Source: Archangium sp. (GTDB lineage: Bacteria; Myxococcota; Myxococcia; Myxococcales; Myxococcaceae). From it: 64,000 nt of DNA. The notes beneath the pieces are model-generated. The model was not told the DNA's origin and searched no databases. It saw nothing but the letters and a program-made list of their open reading frames with translations. Of the stretch, positions 29,277-37,418 are shown in pieces. The translations under genes and the position numbers were made by a program. Positions within the stretch are counted from its first letter, which is position 1. Each line of letters begins with the position of its first letter. Location: the NCBI GenBank assembly GCA_030681645.1, contig JAUXRX010000018.1, positions 124,001 to 188,000 of the forward strand. Direction: 5' to 3'.

Positions 29277-29993
29277 TCAGGGCGTGACGGTCAACGTGCT
29301 CTCGGCGAGCACGGCGCCCGACGCGTCGGTGAAGCGCGCGGTGACGCGCTGGGGCCCGCTCAACCACGCGCCGACCGGCGTGCTCAGCGGCAGGGGCACG
29401 TCGATGCCCGCGTCGACGGCGGCACGCTCGGTGCCATCGGGGAAGAAGCGCTGCCCCGAGCCCTCCAGGGCGATCGACAGCTGCGCGGTCTGGGGCGCGG
29501 TGTAGGTGAACTGCACCACCGAGCCCGGCGCGCACGCCAGCGTTCCTCCCGCCAGCGCCTCGCCCGTCACCGCGCCACCCGAGACGCAGAAGGCGCGCAC
29601 GCCCCAGCTCGTGCCTCCGCCGCGCGGGGTGAAGGGATCGTCCTGCATCGCCCGCCACACGGGGATGGCGACCACCACCAGCACCGCCGCCGCGGCGGCC
29701 AGGGTCAACCACGCGCCGCGGCGCGAGGCAGGCGGTGGAGCCGCTCGACCCTGCTCGGGGTGAACGGGCGGGGTGACCGCGCTCCTGCCCAGGATGCGGG
29801 CCTGGAGCGCGTCGAGGCGCTGCTCCGACAGCCCGCCCCCCGACAGCGACAGGTCGACGCGGGCCAGCCGGTCGTAGCGCTCGCGGCAGCTCTCGCAGGT
29901 CTGCAAGTGCAGGCGCAGCTGCTCGGCCCGCTCAGCCAGCACCTCGCCGGCGAACTGTTCTTCCATGGCGGCGCGGGCCGCTTCGCAGTTCAT
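29277..29993 (-). CDS. zf-HC2 anti-sigma factor
   Basis: 238 aa, predicted to hold the adjacent sigma factor inactive at the inner membrane. The zinc-binding anti-sigma domain is visible at the N-terminus: Cys3, His29, Cys33, Cys36 (HLQTCESC). One membrane segment at about 95-113 (AWLTLAAAAAVLVVVAIPVW) leads to a periplasmic sensor part (about 125-238) with a Cys pair. The ATG overlaps the sigma factor stop (ATGA), typical of sigma/anti-sigma pairs. The linker HPEQGRAAPPP before the membrane segment is encoded by a dispersed repeat (29743-29768). Confidence 0.85.
   Translation of the reverse strand: MNCEAARAAMEEQFAGEVLAERAEQLRLHLQTCESCRERYDRLARVDLSLSGGGLSEQRLDALQARILGRSAVTPPVHPEQGRAAPPPASRRGAWLTLAAAAAVLVVVAIPVWRAMQDDPFTPRGGGTSWGVRAFCVSGGAVTGEALAGGTLACAPGSVVQFTYTAPQTAQLSIALEGSGQRFFPDGTERAAVDAGIDVPLPLSTPVGAWLSGPQRVTARFTDASGAVLAESTLTVTP
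29743..29768. repeat. Dispersed repeat copy inside the anti-sigma gene
   Basis: CTCGACCCTGCTCGGGGTGA followed by ACGGG, a variant of the 6494-6519 repeat, in frame in the linker just before the membrane segment. Confidence 0.45.
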
Positions 29994-30619
29994 GCGCCCT
30001 CCGAGATGAACGACCAGCCGTTCGCGGTCACCGCGCCGAGGTAGCCGTGCGTCTTGAGGAACTCCAACACGCGCAGGCGCAGCTTGTGTTCCCTGCGGCG
30101 CAATTGAATGCGGGTCTGCCCCAGGCGATCGGCGGCGGCGTTCTGGGTCAGGCCTTCGACGTAGCGCAGATCGAACAGTTGGCCCTCTTCTTCACCCAGC
30201 TCGGCGCGGAAGCGGCGCATCAGCTCGTTCACTTCACGATCCTCGAGCGCCTCGTGCACGTCGGGCTGCTCGAGCGAGAGCACGGCGTCGAGCTCGTCGG
30301 ACACCTCGATGCCCGCGGGGTGCTCGCGGTTGCGCGCCAGCTCGAGCAGGTAGTTGCGCGCGATGCCCATGAGGAAGTGCTCGTAGGGGCGCTGCCCGTC
30401 GTACACCTGGCGCGCGCGCGGCTCGAAGGCGCGGGTGAAGACCTCGACGATGGCGTTCTCGAGCTCCACCGCTGACCTCAGACTCGCGAACGATTGTCCG
30501 CGAAACGCCGCGGCGCGCAGCATGCGCGTCAACGGCCCGGCGTGCAGTCGATACACCTCACCCAGGGCCTCGGTCTCGCCGTCCCGGAACCGCTGCAGGA
30601 GTGCCCGTTCGAAGCCCAT
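29990..30619 (-). CDS. ECF-type sigma-70 family sigma factor
   Basis: 209 aa from the ATG at 30619; the longer open frame upstream crosses the divergent promoter region and the caspase gene. Region 2 includes VEVFTRAFE and YEHFLMGIARNYLLELAR; region 4 is LGEEEGQLFDLRYVEGLTQNAAADRLGQTRIQLRRREHKL, a helix-turn-helix of the ECF kind, but with the longer region 2 N-terminal part seen in some myxobacterial sigma factors. Followed with ATGA overlap by its anti-sigma factor. The 108-bp gap to the divergent caspase gene contains a perfect 18-bp palindrome and probably the promoters of both units. Confidence 0.85.
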   Translation of the reverse strand: MGFERALLQRFRDGETEALGEVYRLHAGPLTRMLRAAAFRGQSFASLRSAVELENAIVEVFTRAFEPRARQVYDGQRPYEHFLMGIARNYLLELARNREHPAGIEVSDELDAVLSLEQPDVHEALEDREVNELMRRFRAELGEEEGQLFDLRYVEGLTQNAAADRLGQTRIQLRRREHKLRLRVLEFLKTHGYLGAVTANGWSFISEGA

Positions 30620-30653
30620 CTTCCCGAGGGTCCCTACCGTGCAACCCACATCT

Positions 30654-30671
30654 GAAGCCAGCGCTGGCTTC
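30654..30671. promoter_or_regulatory. 18-bp perfect palindrome between sigma factor and caspase genes
   Basis: GAAGCCAGCGCTGGCTTC, fully symmetric, 35 bp from the sigma factor ATG and 56 bp from the caspase GTG. With no gap it suits a dimeric repressor or activator rather than an RNA hairpin loop. An AT-rich TATATT at 30714-30719 may be the -10 of the caspase operon. Confidence 0.5.
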
Positions 30672-30727
30672 TGTCTGTATTGCGAGCGGCAACGGGCGTG
30701 GCTCTTTTGGCGATATATTGTTCTCCC

Positions 30728-31957
30728 GTGTTCGCGCTCAGCCTCATCGTCGTCGCTTCGCTCGGGGCTGCTTCTCCGGTGTACGCGCTGATCGTCGCGA
30801 ACAACCAGAGCAACGACCCGAAGCAGGCCGCCCTCAAGTTCGCCGATGACGACGGCGCGCGGTACTTCACCGTGCTCAAGCCCATGGCGCAGCAGGTGAC
30901 GCTGCTCACCGTGCTCGACGAAGACACGCAGCGCCGCTTTCCGGGGCTCGCGGCGAAGACCCGGCCCCCCACGCGCCGCGAGCTCGGCGAGGCGCTCGGG
31001 CGCATCAACGCCGCGATGAAGGTCGATCGCGCCGCTGGACGCACGCCGGTGTTCTTCTTCGTCTTCACCGGCCACGGCCAGCGCGGCGAAGCGGGGGAAG
31101 GCTCGATCGCGCTGCTGGGCGAGCAGTTCACCCGCTCGGAGCTCTTCGGCCAGGTGCTCCAGCCCATCCAGGCGAGCACCACCCACCTGATCATCGATGC
31201 GTGCGACTCGTACTTCTTCGTCAACCAGCGCGGCTCGTTGCCCACCGCCGCCCCCCAGGCGATGGCCGTGGCCCAGTTCCTCGAGGAGCGCTCGCTCGAC
31301 AAGTTCCCCGACGTGGGCGTGGTGCTCTCGACCAGCAGCCAACAGGAGAGCCACGAGTGGGCGGCGATCAACGCGGGGGTCTTCTCGCACGAGGTGATCT
31401 CGGCGCTGCTCGGGGCCGCCGACGTGAACTCCGACGGCAAGGTCGAATACTCCGAGCTGCGCGCCTTCGTCGCCGCCGCCAACCAGCAGGTCGACGATCC
31501 CCGGGGGAAGGTGAACATGTTCGCCCGCCCGCCCGCGCGAGATCGCAGCGCGCCCCTGGCCGATCTCACCGCACCTGCCTCCAACGTCTACCTGCTGCTC
31601 CCCGCGGGGGCGGAGGGACGGCATTGGCTGGAAGACAGCCACGGGGTGCGGCTCGCCGACTTCAACAAGGAAGCCGAACGCCCCCTCGTGCTCGCGCTGC
31701 CGCCGGGCCAGACCTTCTTCGTGCGCACCGCGACGAAAGAAGCGCGGGTCGAGACGGGCCCCGCGGGCCGGCTGATCGACGTGGCGCAGCTCGCCTGGGC
31801 CGAGTCGGGCATCGCCGCGCGGGGCGGCTCACTCGACGAGAGCTTCCGCGAGCACCTCTTCGAGCGCTCCTACGGAGCCCGCTTCTACGGGGGCTTCGTC
31901 TCGAGCAGCGGCGAGCTGCCCGTGGGCCCCGCGCCGGAGCCGGATCTCGCACCATGA
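30728..31957 (+). CDS. Caspase-family (C14-like) protein with signal peptide
   Basis: 409 aa from GTG 30728, preferred to a TTG at 30680 because it opens a clean signal peptide (FALSLIVVASLGAASPVYA). Caspase-like p20 fold: start VYALIVANNQ, catalytic His in FFFVFTGHGQRG and catalytic Cys in HLIIDACDSYFF. The EF-hand loop DVNSDGKVEYSEL after the catalytic Cys suggests calcium binding, as in metacaspases. The last 130 residues lack the catalytic fold. Predicted to act outside the cytoplasm; prokaryotic homologues are arginine/lysine-specific proteases or signalling proteins. Divergent from a sigma/anti-sigma operon; overlaps the next gene by ATGA. Confidence 0.82.
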   Translation: MFALSLIVVASLGAASPVYALIVANNQSNDPKQAALKFADDDGARYFTVLKPMAQQVTLLTVLDEDTQRRFPGLAAKTRPPTRRELGEALGRINAAMKVDRAAGRTPVFFFVFTGHGQRGEAGEGSIALLGEQFTRSELFGQVLQPIQASTTHLIIDACDSYFFVNQRGSLPTAAPQAMAVAQFLEERSLDKFPDVGVVLSTSSQQESHEWAAINAGVFSHEVISALLGAADVNSDGKVEYSELRAFVAAANQQVDDPRGKVNMFARPPARDRSAPLADLTAPASNVYLLLPAGAEGRHWLEDSHGVRLADFNKEAERPLVLALPPGQTFFVRTATKEARVETGPAGRLIDVAQLAWAESGIAARGGSLDESFREHLFERSYGARFYGGFVSSSGELPVGPAPEPDLAP

Positions 31958-32649
31958 GCGTGCTGCTGCTCTCGCTGTTCCTCTCGGCCAACCCGTGCAC
32001 GCGGATCACCGTGGCGCCGTTCGAGCCGCTGGCCACCAGCCCGGCCATCGCCCGGGCGCTCGAAGAAGAGGTGCGCGCCGCCCTCGCCGCCCGCCCCGGG
32101 GTGTGTGTCGAGGCGCGCGCGGCCACCATCGAGAAGCTGGCCAGGTTCGAGCGGCACCGGGTCCCGCCCTGTGGCGATCTCGCCTGCGTCACGGCCCAGC
32201 TCACCGCGCTCGACACCGACGAGCTGATCACCGGCGTGGTGGTGGGCGCGGGCGGCCGGCGCAACCTCGATCTCCTGCGCAGCACCGCGCCCCGCACCGC
32301 GCGCACCACCGCCTCCGAGCTGGAGGTCGCCACCGCCCTGGGGGTGCTCTACCAGTGGGACTCGAAGGAACGCCCCGCGGGCCGCCGCTGGCCGGCGATC
32401 GTCGCGGCGTCGCTGGGCGTGGCGAGCGCGGGCGTGGGCGTGGCGCTGGGCGTCGAGTCGCGCCGCCACGAAGCCGTGCTCTCGAGCGGCGTCACGGGGT
32501 GTGCCGGCGGAGGGACCGCGTATCGCGACTGCCTCGACGGCCAGCTCCGCACGGGGAAGGCCGAGGCCACCGCCGCGAACGTCCTGTTCGGAGTCGCGGG
32601 CGCGCTCGTCGCCGGCGCCGTCGTGCTCTGGGTGGTGGACCTGCCATGA
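31954..32649 (+). CDS. Exported membrane protein in caspase operon
   Basis: 231 aa, ATG overlapping the caspase stop by 4 nt. Signal-like N-terminus (SVLLLSLFLSANPC). Residues 15-125 resemble the small periplasmic domains that report on a fixed protein list in myxobacteria (PPCGDLACVTAQLTALDTDELITG). Two C-terminal membrane segments, about 151-170 (PAIVAASLGVASAGVGVALG) and 210-229 (VLFGVAGALVAGAVVLWVVD), enclose a loop with a Cys pair. No named family. Tightly coupled at both ends, so it is probably stoichiometric with the caspase and the following lipoprotein. Confidence 0.65.
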   Translation: MSVLLLSLFLSANPCTRITVAPFEPLATSPAIARALEEEVRAALAARPGVCVEARAATIEKLARFERHRVPPCGDLACVTAQLTALDTDELITGVVVGAGGRRNLDLLRSTAPRTARTTASELEVATALGVLYQWDSKERPAGRRWPAIVAASLGVASAGVGVALGVESRRHEAVLSSGVTGCAGGGTAYRDCLDGQLRTGKAEATAANVLFGVAGALVAGAVVLWVVDLP

Positions 32650-33740
32650 GACGCGCAGCGCTGGTGCTGCTCCTGCTGAGCGGGTGCGGCTTCAACCCCG
32701 ATCTCTCCCGCTTTCCGCAGTGCGAGCCCGGGGGCCGGTGCCCGGCCGGCTCGTTGTGCCTCACCGAAGAGCAGCGCTGCGTGCCGGAGTGTGGAGAGAG
32801 CTGCGTCGGGCCCGTCGATGCCGGAGTCGACGCCGGGCTCGACGCGGGGCTCGACGCTGGCGCGGACGCGGGGACGAGCGACGCCGGGTTCGACGCAGGC
32901 GTGGATGCAGGCATGGAGGACGCAGGCCCGCAGCTCGCGCTGGCGGCCGTCGCCCTGCCTGCGGCGATCGAGACGGAGCCCTACGGCTTCACCTTCCTGC
33001 CCACTGGTGGCCAGGGCAGCTACTCCTTCACCATGGACGGTGGCGTTCCCGGCTTCTCGCTGCTCGTCGGTGGCCAGCTCACCTCCGCGGCCGCGACGAC
33101 GGTGGGCACCTTCCCCTTCACCATCACCGTGAAGGACGACGCGCAGCCGGTGCGCGGCCAGGTGACGACGGGCTTCAGCCTCGAGGTGCGCCCGCTGCTG
33201 CGCATCGCGAGCGGAGTGCTGGTGGAGGGCCGGCAGGGCCAGGCCTACTCTCAGCAACTGTCCGCCACCGGTGGGCTGCCACCGTATCGCTGGGTCGTCG
33301 ATGGCGGCACGCCGACCGCGGGCCTCTCACTCGGGGCTGACGGCGGCGTGCAAGGCTCGCCCAGCGCGACCGGCGTGGTGTCCTTCGGTGTCTCGGTGAT
33401 CGACGCCGCCACCCCGCCGCAGCAGGCCAGCCGCATGGTGACCATCGACACCAAGCTGCTCAGTGTGGTGCTGGCCATCGCCACCCGCGCCGCCGCCGAC
33501 GGGCGGGTGGGCACTGCCTACAGCCAGCCGCTCAAGGCGTACGGTGGCACGCCCGCCTACACGTGGTCGATCCAGTCAGGCTCCGCCTCGTTGCCGCCGG
33601 GCCTGGCGCTCACCAACGCGGGCCCCGACTGGCAGCTCAGCGGCACGCCCACCGACGCGGGCACCTGGAACTTCACGGTGCGCGTCGCCGACTCGCTGTT
33701 GGCGGGCCAGAACCAGGCGCTGAGCATCACCATCTACTGA
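32646..33740 (+). CDS. Lipoprotein with DAG-repeat linker and He_PIG Ig domains
   Basis: 364 aa, ATG overlapping the previous stop (ATGA). Lipoprotein signal MRRAALVLLLLSGC, a short Cys-rich head, then a linker of Asp-Ala-Gly tripeptides (about 58-97, VDAGVDAGLDAGLDAGAD and on). Three putative Ig-like He_PIG domains follow, each with the mark A/PYGFTF..TGGQGSYSFTMDGGVPGFSL and SGTPTDAG or GSPSATG. Surface-exposed binding protein presented on a flexible acidic stalk. Third gene of the caspase operon. Confidence 0.72.
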   Translation: MRRAALVLLLLSGCGFNPDLSRFPQCEPGGRCPAGSLCLTEEQRCVPECGESCVGPVDAGVDAGLDAGLDAGADAGTSDAGFDAGVDAGMEDAGPQLALAAVALPAAIETEPYGFTFLPTGGQGSYSFTMDGGVPGFSLLVGGQLTSAAATTVGTFPFTITVKDDAQPVRGQVTTGFSLEVRPLLRIASGVLVEGRQGQAYSQQLSATGGLPPYRWVVDGGTPTAGLSLGADGGVQGSPSATGVVSFGVSVIDAATPPQQASRMVTIDTKLLSVVLAIATRAAADGRVGTAYSQPLKAYGGTPAYTWSIQSGSASLPPGLALTNAGPDWQLSGTPTDAGTWNFTVRVADSLLAGQNQALSITIY

Positions 33741-33823
33741 CCTCGCGGCGCGAGCTCGATCCAGCCGGCTGGGCCCACGCAATACCTGCGTGACGTGGCC
33801 GCCCACCCGACTGGAGACCCAAC

Positions 33824-36550
33824 GTGAACGTACGCCGGATTTCATCTGCCCTGCTGGTGCTGAGCCTCTGTGCCTGTCCCCAGACCGTGATCACCCCCGA
33901 GGTGGACTCCGGTATTCCCGAGGTGAAGGTGCCCGTGGGCACCGTCGCCCCGGCCGCGCTCGACTTTCCCGAGGCGCTCTGTGGTGTCGCAGGTACCCGC
34001 GACGTGACGGTCTCCAACACCGGCACCGCCGCGCTCGCCGTGGCCGCCTCGACCGGCACCTCCACCGTCTTCAGCGTCGCGCCCGTGGGGAGCATGGTCG
34101 CGCCCGGCCAGTCGCAGACCTTCACCGTCACCGCGAGCGTGCCCTCCACCGCTGCCGCGGGCACGGACTTCGCGGGCGTGCTCACGCTCACCACCAACGA
34201 CGCCGCGGGGAAGAGAGACGTCGCGCTCACCGCGAAGGCGACGGGCGTGACGCTCACGCTCACCCCGTCGGTGGCCTCGTTCGGCGTGCTCCCCGTCAAC
34301 ACCGCCGCGCCGCGCCTGCCGCTCACGCTCACCAACACCGGCAACCTCACCGCGACGGTCAGCCTCGGCCAGCCGATGGACTCGCAGTTCTCGGTCCAGT
34401 GGCTGGTGGGCAACCCGGCGGGGTTCCCCCTCGCGCCCGGCCAGAGCGTGCCGGGCCTCGAGGTGGGCTTCACTCCCGCGCGCACCAGCCCGGGCAGCTC
34501 CAGCGCCGCCGTCGGCGTGGTCGAAGCGCGCTGCGGCACTTCGGTCAGCGCGATCCCCATGACGGGGCAGGGCACCAACGGCAGCCTCTCGCTCTCGACC
34601 GGTGACGTCTTCTTCGGCACCAGCGGCCGGGTCGACTGCGGCACCCAGGCGACGGCGCAGACCATCTCCCTCACCAACACCGGCAACCAGGCCTTCTCGT
34701 GGACCGCGACGCTCACCCGGGGGCTGGCCTCGCCCTTCACCGTCTCGCCCAGCAGCGGCACGGTGCCCGCGAACAACGCCACCGTCACCGTCACCATCAC
34801 CACCACCGGCATCCCCGCCAACGCGCCCACGGCCGACGACGCGTTCGGCGACGTGCTCACCATCGTCACCGACGTGGCCAATGACGTGAGCCACCCCATC
34901 AACCTGCACCAGACCGCGAACGGCGCGGTGCTCAGCTTCTCGCCCGGCTCGGTCGCGTTCGGCGAGGTGCCGGTCGACACCACCACCAGCGCGCCCTTCG
35001 CCATCGTCAACGCGGGCAACACCAGCCCGATGGTGACCCTCACCTCCGACAACGTGAAGTTCAGCCTCGCCCCGGGCAGCCCGCTGGCCGCGGCCTCCGG
35101 CACCAGCACGCCGATCACCGGCACCTACGCGCCGGGCACCTCGGTGTTGCCCGAGTCGGCGCAGGTGACGCTCACGCTCGACCCCAACGAGCCCCTCTGC
35201 GCGCCGTTGCCGGCCGCGTTGCCCATGACGGGCCAGGGCACCAGCGGCTCGGTGAGCTTCTCCCCGGTCGCGCTCGACTTCGGCCAGGTCAACTGCGGCA
35301 CCACCCCGGCCCCGCGCACGGTGACGTTCCGCAACGACGGCAACCAGGCGTACACCATCACCCCCGTGCTCGGCCGTGACGCGGGCTCGCCCTTCGTGGT
35401 GAGCATGGCGCCGCCCACGGGCGTGGTGGCCGTCGACGGCGGCACCGTGGTGATCACCGTCGCGCCCAACGGCATTCCGCAGACCTCGGCGGTCACGCCG
35501 GATCTCTACGGCGACACCCTCACGGTGAGCACCGACGTGCCCGGCGACAACCCGCGCGACATTCCCCTGCGCCTCACCGCGCGCGGCAGCATCTTCGCCA
35601 TCTCGACCAACACCCTCGACTTCGGCTCGGTGGCGGTGGGCGCGACGGCGAGCTCGCAGTTCACCGTGAGCAACAGCGGCAACGCCACCGGGGGCCTCGT
35701 CTTCACCCCGGGCCAGCCCACCATCTTCGGCCTGCCCGCCAACGCCCAGGTCAACCCGAACACCTCGACGGGCCAGACGGGCACGCTCAGCCCGATGGGC
35801 GCCATGTCGTACAGCGACACCGCCAGCATCGCGGCGGCCAGCGGCACGGTGCTCTGCCAGCCGCTGCCCTTCACCTCGATGTCGCTGGCGGGCTCAGGCA
35901 CCTCGGGCAACGTGGTGGCGCTCTCGGCCTCGAGCCTCACCTTCGGCGCGGGTGGCCTGGTGCCCTGTGGCACCACCGCGAGCGCGCGCACGGTGAGCGT
36001 CACCAACAACTCGAGCCAGCCGCTGGCCCTGGCCCTCACGCTCGCCGGTGGCGCGTCGTCTCCGTACACCGTGTCGGGCCCGGCCTCGGTCGCCGCGGGG
36101 GCGACGGTGCTGGTGACGGTGACGCCGAAGCTGGTGCCGGCCACCTCGTCGACGGCGCCCGACGCGTTCGCCGACACGCTGTCCATCGTCGCCACGGGCG
36201 GGCCGATCGACGAAGGCCACACGGTGGCGCTGCACGAGACGGCGCAGGGCGCGGTGCTCACCCTCAACCCGGTCGCGCTGTCCTTCAGCGGCACCCAGTC
36301 GAAGAACTTCACCGTCAACAACAGCGGCAACCTCGCCGCCGCGTACACGCTGGCCCTGGGGGGCACCAACGCGTCGAACTTCTCGGTGACCCCCACCTCG
36401 GGCACCGCGCAGGGCGGCGGCAGCGTGACCGAGACCGTCACCTTCACCCGCCCGCTGCTGGGCGGGGCGCGGTCGGCCAGCATCAGCCTCTCGAGCAACG
36501 TGGGGCGGTGCGCGCCACTGCCTGCGGCGCTGCCCCTCTCGGGCAACTGA
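33824..36550 (+). CDS. Choice-of-anchor D (ASPM/SPD-2/Hydin-like) lipoprotein
   Basis: 908 aa from GTG 33824 with GGAG 8 nt upstream. Lipoprotein signal LLVLSLCAC. About eight tandem beta-sandwich repeats of 100 residues follow, each with the pattern F-G-x-V-x-C/V-G-T-T-x(5)-V-T-V-T-N-T-G-N (e.g. LDFGQVNCGTTPAPRTVTF, VTNNSSQPLALAL). These are choice-of-anchor D/Hydin-like domains, common in large surface proteins of myxobacteria. Pairs of Cys recur once per repeat. Ends at a strong hairpin (36567-36604). Confidence 0.78.
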   Translation: MNVRRISSALLVLSLCACPQTVITPEVDSGIPEVKVPVGTVAPAALDFPEALCGVAGTRDVTVSNTGTAALAVAASTGTSTVFSVAPVGSMVAPGQSQTFTVTASVPSTAAAGTDFAGVLTLTTNDAAGKRDVALTAKATGVTLTLTPSVASFGVLPVNTAAPRLPLTLTNTGNLTATVSLGQPMDSQFSVQWLVGNPAGFPLAPGQSVPGLEVGFTPARTSPGSSSAAVGVVEARCGTSVSAIPMTGQGTNGSLSLSTGDVFFGTSGRVDCGTQATAQTISLTNTGNQAFSWTATLTRGLASPFTVSPSSGTVPANNATVTVTITTTGIPANAPTADDAFGDVLTIVTDVANDVSHPINLHQTANGAVLSFSPGSVAFGEVPVDTTTSAPFAIVNAGNTSPMVTLTSDNVKFSLAPGSPLAAASGTSTPITGTYAPGTSVLPESAQVTLTLDPNEPLCAPLPAALPMTGQGTSGSVSFSPVALDFGQVNCGTTPAPRTVTFRNDGNQAYTITPVLGRDAGSPFVVSMAPPTGVVAVDGGTVVITVAPNGIPQTSAVTPDLYGDTLTVSTDVPGDNPRDIPLRLTARGSIFAISTNTLDFGSVAVGATASSQFTVSNSGNATGGLVFTPGQPTIFGLPANAQVNPNTSTGQTGTLSPMGAMSYSDTASIAAASGTVLCQPLPFTSMSLAGSGTSGNVVALSASSLTFGAGGLVPCGTTASARTVSVTNNSSQPLALALTLAGGASSPYTVSGPASVAAGATVLVTVTPKLVPATSSTAPDAFADTLSIVATGGPIDEGHTVALHETAQGAVLTLNPVALSFSGTQSKNFTVNNSGNLAAAYTLALGGTNASNFSVTPTSGTAQGGGSVTETVTFTRPLLGGARSASISLSSNVGRCAPLPAALPLSGN

Positions 36551-36566
36551 ACGTCGGAGGGGATCC

Positions 36567-36604
36567 TGCACGGCTGCTCCCGCGACGGCGGGGGCAGCCG
36601 TGCA
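36567..36604 (+). terminator. Intrinsic terminator-like hairpin
   Basis: Stem TGCACGGCTGC / GCAGCCGTGCA (11 bp, perfect) extended by CCCGC / GCGGG, followed by ATTTCCTTTCC. Strong stem, weak T tract; placed 16 nt after the choice-of-anchor D gene. Confidence 0.7.
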
Positions 36605-36646
36605 TTTCCTTTCCGGCCCGGCCCGGTTTCGGCCTATCTCCACCCC

Positions 36647-37330
36647 GTGGCGACGAAAAAGAAGAAGACGCGGGCGGCGAAGCCGACGAAGGCGCTCAAG
36701 CTCGCGAAGCCGAGCCGGCCGACCAACCCGAAGCGGGCGGCCCCGCCTGATGAGTTCTCCGCGGCAGGCGGCATGCCGATCGTCCCCCAGGGGTTCCCCG
36801 GCAGCGACACCAGCAGCCGCAGCCGCCAGGCGATCAAGGAGCTGAGCTGGGGTGACTTCGATCGCCAGGTGCAGGCGCTCGCCCGAGCCGCGTCGCGCAG
36901 CTTCCGCCCCGAGGCGGTGGTGGGCCTGGTGCACGGCGGCGTCTTCGTCGGCGGCGCCCTGGCCAGCGCGCTCAAGGCCGAGTTCTTTCCCGTGCGTGTC
37001 ACCCACCGCAGCCGCGACACCAACCACCTCGCGCGGGTGAGCGACGACATGCCCAGGGAACTCGCGGGCCGCCGGGTGCTCATCGTCGACGACGTGGCCA
37101 GCTCGGGTGACAGCATCGAGTTCGCCACGCGCCTGGCGAAGGCGCAGGGCGCGAAGGGCATCAAGAGCGCGGCGTTGATCGCCCGCCCCGGCCGCTTCGA
37201 GCCCGACTTCGCGGCGATCACCTCGGACGACTTCTTCGTCTTCCCCTGGGACTACCAGGACGTGGTCGAGGACGTGCGCTTCGAGCCGGCCGACGAAGGA
37301 AAGCCGGCGCGCGCGGCCCGCCGCTCGTGA
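36647..37330 (+). CDS. Phosphoribosyltransferase-like protein
   Basis: 227 aa from GTG 36647. A Lys-rich tail (residues 1-40, KKKKTRAAKPTKALKLAKPS) may bind nucleic acid. The core is a type I PRTase fold with the PRPP-binding loop VLIVDDVASSGDS (about 143-155) and VVGLVHGGVFVGGALASALK. It resembles hypoxanthine/xanthine-guanine PRTases and ComF-like proteins, but I cannot assign the base. The C-terminus has FVFPWDYQDVVEDVRF, as in xanthine PRTase-type proteins. Preceded by a terminator, so it likely starts a new unit with selB 88 bp downstream. Confidence 0.78.
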   Translation: MATKKKKTRAAKPTKALKLAKPSRPTNPKRAAPPDEFSAAGGMPIVPQGFPGSDTSSRSRQAIKELSWGDFDRQVQALARAASRSFRPEAVVGLVHGGVFVGGALASALKAEFFPVRVTHRSRDTNHLARVSDDMPRELAGRRVLIVDDVASSGDSIEFATRLAKAQGAKGIKSAALIARPGRFEPDFAAITSDDFFVFPWDYQDVVEDVRFEPADEGKPARAARRS

Positions 37331-37343
37331 TGGCGCGGCCCCA

Positions 37344-37370
37344 CCGTTCACTCCGCTCGGGACGAACGGG
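37344..37370. repeat. Dispersed CGGAGTGAACGG/CGCTCGGGACGAACGG repeat
   Basis: ACCGTTCACTCCGCTCGGGACGAACGGG, the same family as 6494-6519; a second half (TCGGGGTGAACGG) follows at about 37385-37397. Lies in the selB leader. Confidence 0.45.
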
Positions 37371-37418
37371 GGGGGATCCCTCTCTCGGGGTGAACGGATT
37401 CCCCTTCGGGGACCAACC

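Noticed and set aside
30697..30719. TGGC..GGC resembling a sigma-54 promoter upstream of the caspase gene
   Set aside because: The GG and GC are 10 nt apart, not 12, so it does not fit the -24/-12 rule.
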